A stretch of DNA of 7,901 bases from NCBI GenBank assembly GCA_946482335.1, contig CAMLRG010000232.1:1-7901 (forward strand). Reading direction: 5' to 3'. The translations under genes were made by a program, and so were the position numbers. The stretch is from an uncultured Duganella sp. GTDB taxonomy: Bacteria > Pseudomonadota > Gammaproteobacteria > Burkholderiales > Burkholderiaceae. The notes beneath the pieces are model-generated. The model was given only the letters and a program-made list of their open reading frames with translations, had not been told where the DNA came from and made no database searches. Positions 5,739 through 7,901 of the stretch are shown piece by piece. The stretch's first letter is position 1. Each line of letters opens with the position of its first letter.

Positions 5739-6953
5739 ATGACCAAGTTTCGTCTCGCACATCTCGGCCTGGTAATGGCCGCAATTGGTTTCAATGCAGC
5801 CGTCCCGATGGTGGGCCTGTCGTCCGTCGCCTACGCGCAAACCGTCCGCGCCGAAGTCGGCAAGCCACTGCAGGAAGCACAGAAACTGGCCGCCTCCGGC
5901 AAGAACAAGGAAGCCCTGGCGAAACTGAAGGAAGTCGACGCAGTCGGCAACAAGTCCGACCTGGAAAAGTTCCAGCTGGAATACACCCGCGGTTCCATCG
6001 CCGCCGCTGCCGGCGAGAATGACACTGCCGCGCGCGCCTTCGAGTCCGTGCTGGCATCCGGCAAGCTGAACGCCAACCAGCAGTCCAAGATCACCGAAGC
6101 CCTGGCCAGCATCTACCTGCGCGCCAAGGACTATCCAAAGGCCATCACCTACATCCAGAAAGTGTTGAAGGACAACCCTGGCAACACCCAGATGAAGGAA
6201 CAGCTGATCCAGACCTATTACCTGAGCGGCAAGCTGAACGAGGCGGCCAAGGAACTGCAAGGCGCCAAGTCCGAAGGCAACCTGCAAATGCTGGCCAACA
6301 TCCAGCTGAAGCAGAACGACAAGGCCGGCTATGTGCATACCCTGGAAAAACTGGCAGCTTCCTACCCGAAGGCATCGTACTGGGCTGACCTGCTGAACCG
6401 TGTGGTCGGCAAGCCAGGCTTCTCCTCGTCCCTGAACCTGGACGTGCTGCGCCTGAAGCTGGCCCTGAAGCAAATCGCCAAGCCGGCCGAATTCATGGAA
6501 ATGGGCCAGCTGGCCCTGCAAGCCGGCAACCCGGCCGAAGCGCTGAAGATCGTGGAAGAAGGCTACAAGAAGGGTGCCCTGGGCACCGGCGCCGACGCCG
6601 GCCGCCACCAGCGCCTGAAGGACCTGGCCATCAAGACCCTGGCCGAACAGCAGAAGAATGCCGCCGCCCAGGAAGCCAACTTCCGTAAGGAAAAGGACGC
6701 CGACGGCCTGGCCAACCTGGGCTATGCCCTGGTCTCCGACGGCAAGGGCGCCGAAGGCTTGAAGCTGATCGACGAAGCGATCAAGCTGGGCAGCGCGCGC
6801 AAGCCGGAAGAAATGAAGCTGCATTACGGCATCGCCCAGTACAACGCCGGCAAGAAGGCTGCTGCCATCAGCACCCTGAAGTCGGTGAAGGGCACCGCTG
6901 GCGAGCCGGAACTGGCCCGCTACTGGACCATGTACATTAACAACCCGGTCTAA
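5739..6953 (+). CDS. Exported tetratricopeptide-repeat protein of the TonB cluster
   Basis: This 404-residue protein starts at the ATG at 5739 after a purine-rich AAGAAAGAAAA (5720-5730). An in-frame TTG at 5718 was rejected because it lies in that purine tract and only adds seven residues ahead of a good signal peptide. Residues 1-33 look like a Sec signal peptide, with likely cleavage at AYA/Q34; I see no cysteine, so it is not a lipoprotein. About seven TPR-like helix pairs follow, for example GKNKEALAKLKEV (~54), AKDYPKAITYIQKVL (~130), SGKLNEAAKELQGA, AGNPAEALKIVEEGYKKG and GKGAEGLKLIDEAIKLG. It should be a soluble periplasmic scaffold. TPR proteins occur beside tonB-exbB-exbD sets in Vibrio and Shewanella TonB2-type clusters, and its position suggests a TonB accessory role; this is inference. 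It is separated from exbD2 by 84 bases and a terminator-like hairpin, and no clear promoter was found for it. Confidence 0.85.
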   Translation: MTKFRLAHLGLVMAAIGFNAAVPMVGLSSVAYAQTVRAEVGKPLQEAQKLAASGKNKEALAKLKEVDAVGNKSDLEKFQLEYTRGSIAAAAGENDTAARAFESVLASGKLNANQQSKITEALASIYLRAKDYPKAITYIQKVLKDNPGNTQMKEQLIQTYYLSGKLNEAAKELQGAKSEGNLQMLANIQLKQNDKAGYVHTLEKLAASYPKASYWADLLNRVVGKPGFSSSLNLDVLRLKLALKQIAKPAEFMEMGQLALQAGNPAEALKIVEEGYKKGALGTGADAGRHQRLKDLAIKTLAEQQKNAAAQEANFRKEKDADGLANLGYALVSDGKGAEGLKLIDEAIKLGSARKPEEMKLHYGIAQYNAGKKAAAISTLKSVKGTAGEPELARYWTMYINNPV

Positions 6954-6974
6954 GCAAAGCCGGGCTGAGCCGAG

Positions 6975-7010
6975 AAAAGCGCTGCCTGCACCCGCAGGCA
7001 GCGCTTTTTT
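6975..7010 (+). terminator. Strong intrinsic terminator after the TPR gene
   Basis: An 11-bp perfect stem (GCGCTGCCTGC at 6979-6989 with GCAGGCAGCGC at 6994-7004) has a 4-base loop (ACCC). Flanking AAAA and TTTT extend it to 15 bp, and it ends in six T (7005-7010). It lies 21 bases after the TPR stop and clearly separates the TonB cluster from ribF. Confidence 0.92.
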
Positions 7011-7022
7011 GCTTTCACCACG

Positions 7023-7028
7023 TATAAT
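7023..7028 (+). promoter_or_regulatory. Candidate -10 element for ribF
   Basis: A perfect TATAAT at 7023-7028 begins 13 bases after the terminator T-run and 33 bases before the ribF ATG. No recognisable -35 hexamer is present at 16-18 base spacing, because that position falls inside the terminator stem (around 6999-7006). If functional it must rely on another contact or an activator. The leader would be about 20 bases. Confidence 0.4.
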
Positions 7029-7055
7029 CAAGTATTTACGCCCAACAACTGAAGC

Positions 7056-7901
7056 ATGAAGGTATTTCGCGGACTTCCCAACGCAGCGGCGCGTGCGCCC
7101 TGTGCCTTGACGATCGGCAACTTCGACGGTGTCCACCGCGGCCACCAGGCGTTGCTGGCGCGCGTGCGCGCGGCCGCCGACCGTCTCGGGCTGGAATCGG
7201 CCGTGATGACCTTCGAGCCCCATCCGCGCGAATTCTTCGCCCGCAGGATGGGCGACCTGTCCAAGGCGCCGCCGCGCATTGCCAACCTGCGCGACAAGCT
7301 GCAGGCGCTGGAGAACAATGGCGTGGACCGCGTCATCGTCGAGCACTTTTCCGAGCACTTCGCGGCCCAATCGCCGCCAACCTTCGTCGAGAAGGTGCTG
7401 GTGGAGGGCTTGCACGTGAAATGGCTGATGGTGGGCGACGATTTCTGCTATGGCGCCAAACGCGCCGGCAATGTCGCCCTGCTGGCCGAAGCGGGCCGGC
7501 AGTACGGCTTTGAAGTCGAAGTGCTGCCGACCGTGCGCAACGGCGACACCCGCATCTCCTCCTCCGCCGTGCGCGCCGCGCTGGCGGCAGGCGATTTCCC
7601 GCAGGCGCAGGCGCTGCTGGGCCACCCTTATGCGATTTCCGGCCACGTGATCCACGGCGCCAAGCTGGGACGCGATATCGGCTTCCCGACGCTGAACCTG
7701 CGCGTGCCGCACCGCCCTGCCCTGGGCGGCATCTTCATCGTGCAGGTGCACGGCCTGGGCGGCAAGCCGCTGCCGGCCGTCGCCAGCCTGGGCGTGCGGC
7801 CGCCGGGGGAAGACGCCGGCCGCGGGCGGCGGGAAGTAAACCTCGTAGACTTCGCCCACCATTGCGACGGCCACCTGGTGCGCATCGAATTCCAGAAAAA
7901 G
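7056..7901 (+). CDS. ribF: Bifunctional riboflavin kinase/FAD synthetase RibF, 3'-truncated by window edge
   Basis: RibF converts riboflavin to FMN (kinase) and FMN to FAD (adenylyltransferase) in the cytoplasm. The first 282 codons are visible; the family is usually ~310-330 residues, so a few dozen are missing. The ATG at 7056 is the first in frame and places GNFDGVHRGH at residues 22-31, as expected; only a weak GAAG precedes it. The N-terminal FAD synthetase domain shows that nucleotide-binding motif, TFEPHPREFF (~52-61), the DDFCYGAKRAGN segment (~128-139) and RISSSAVRAAL (~167-177). The C-terminal flavokinase domain shows GHVIHGAKLGRDIGFPTLNL (~197-216), containing the substrate-binding Gly-Phe-Pro-Thr, with Leu replacing the usual Ala. 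Residues 250-271 depart from consensus at about eight positions, though the Glu260 expected as the catalytic base is kept. ribF often precedes ileS and lspA, which would lie beyond the edge. Confidence 0.95.
   Translation, partial: MKVFRGLPNAAARAPCALTIGNFDGVHRGHQALLARVRAAADRLGLESAVMTFEPHPREFFARRMGDLSKAPPRIANLRDKLQALENNGVDRVIVEHFSEHFAAQSPPTFVEKVLVEGLHVKWLMVGDDFCYGAKRAGNVALLAEAGRQYGFEVEVLPTVRNGDTRISSSAVRAALAAGDFPQAQALLGHPYAISGHVIHGAKLGRDIGFPTLNLRVPHRPALGGIFIVQVHGLGGKPLPAVASLGVRPPGEDAGRGRREVNLVDFAHHCDGHLVRIEFQKK

Noticed and set aside
5706..7874. Minus-strand open frame of about 720 codons across the TPR gene, the terminator and ribF
   Set aside because: It lies antisense to two well-supported genes and an intrinsic terminator. 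Its composition is the His/Gln/Leu/Gly-rich pattern expected from reading high-GC codons backwards. Unusual in length but not a gene.

Overview
The window looks like ordinary chromosomal DNA from a high-GC betaproteobacterium, most likely an Oxalobacteraceae member (Massilia, Duganella or Janthinobacterium type). That assignment rests on remembered protein flavour and gene order, not on a search. All genes are on the + strand and no mobile element, tRNA, rRNA or CRISPR array is visible.

Bases 1-2709 hold the end of a stress or 'sporulation-like' operon: a YeaH/YhbH (DUF444) protein cut off by the left edge, then a complete SpoVR/YcgB protein starting one base after the YeaH stop. In many proteobacteria these two follow the serine kinase gene prkA (yeaG), which would lie just outside the window.

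Bases 2710-3073 are a 364-base intergenic region. It holds a hairpin that may end the SpoVR transcript, a possible 26-residue small ORF with a good ribosome binding site, and a TATAAT promoter carrying an 8-base direct repeat at exact 20-base spacing.

Bases 3074-6953 are a TonB energy-transduction cluster: tonB, exbB, two different exbD genes, and a gene for an exported TPR-repeat protein. ExbB and ExbD form the proton-driven motor in the inner membrane, TonB carries the energy to outer-membrane receptors, and the TPR protein is probably a periplasmic accessory. Notable points are the signal-peptide-like and Ala/Pro/Asp-repeat N-terminus of ExbB, the paired ExbDs separated by a very stable hairpin, and a hairpin terminator between exbD2 and the TPR gene.

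Bases 6975-7010 form a strong intrinsic terminator. Immediately after it a new transcription unit starts with ribF (FAD synthetase/riboflavin kinase), which runs off the right edge. The last ~100 bases of ribF contain a cluster of unexpected residues explained mostly by T-to-G changes, which may be sequence errors.

No clearly undescribed system is present. The most interesting material is the variant TonB motor operon and its regulatory hairpins.
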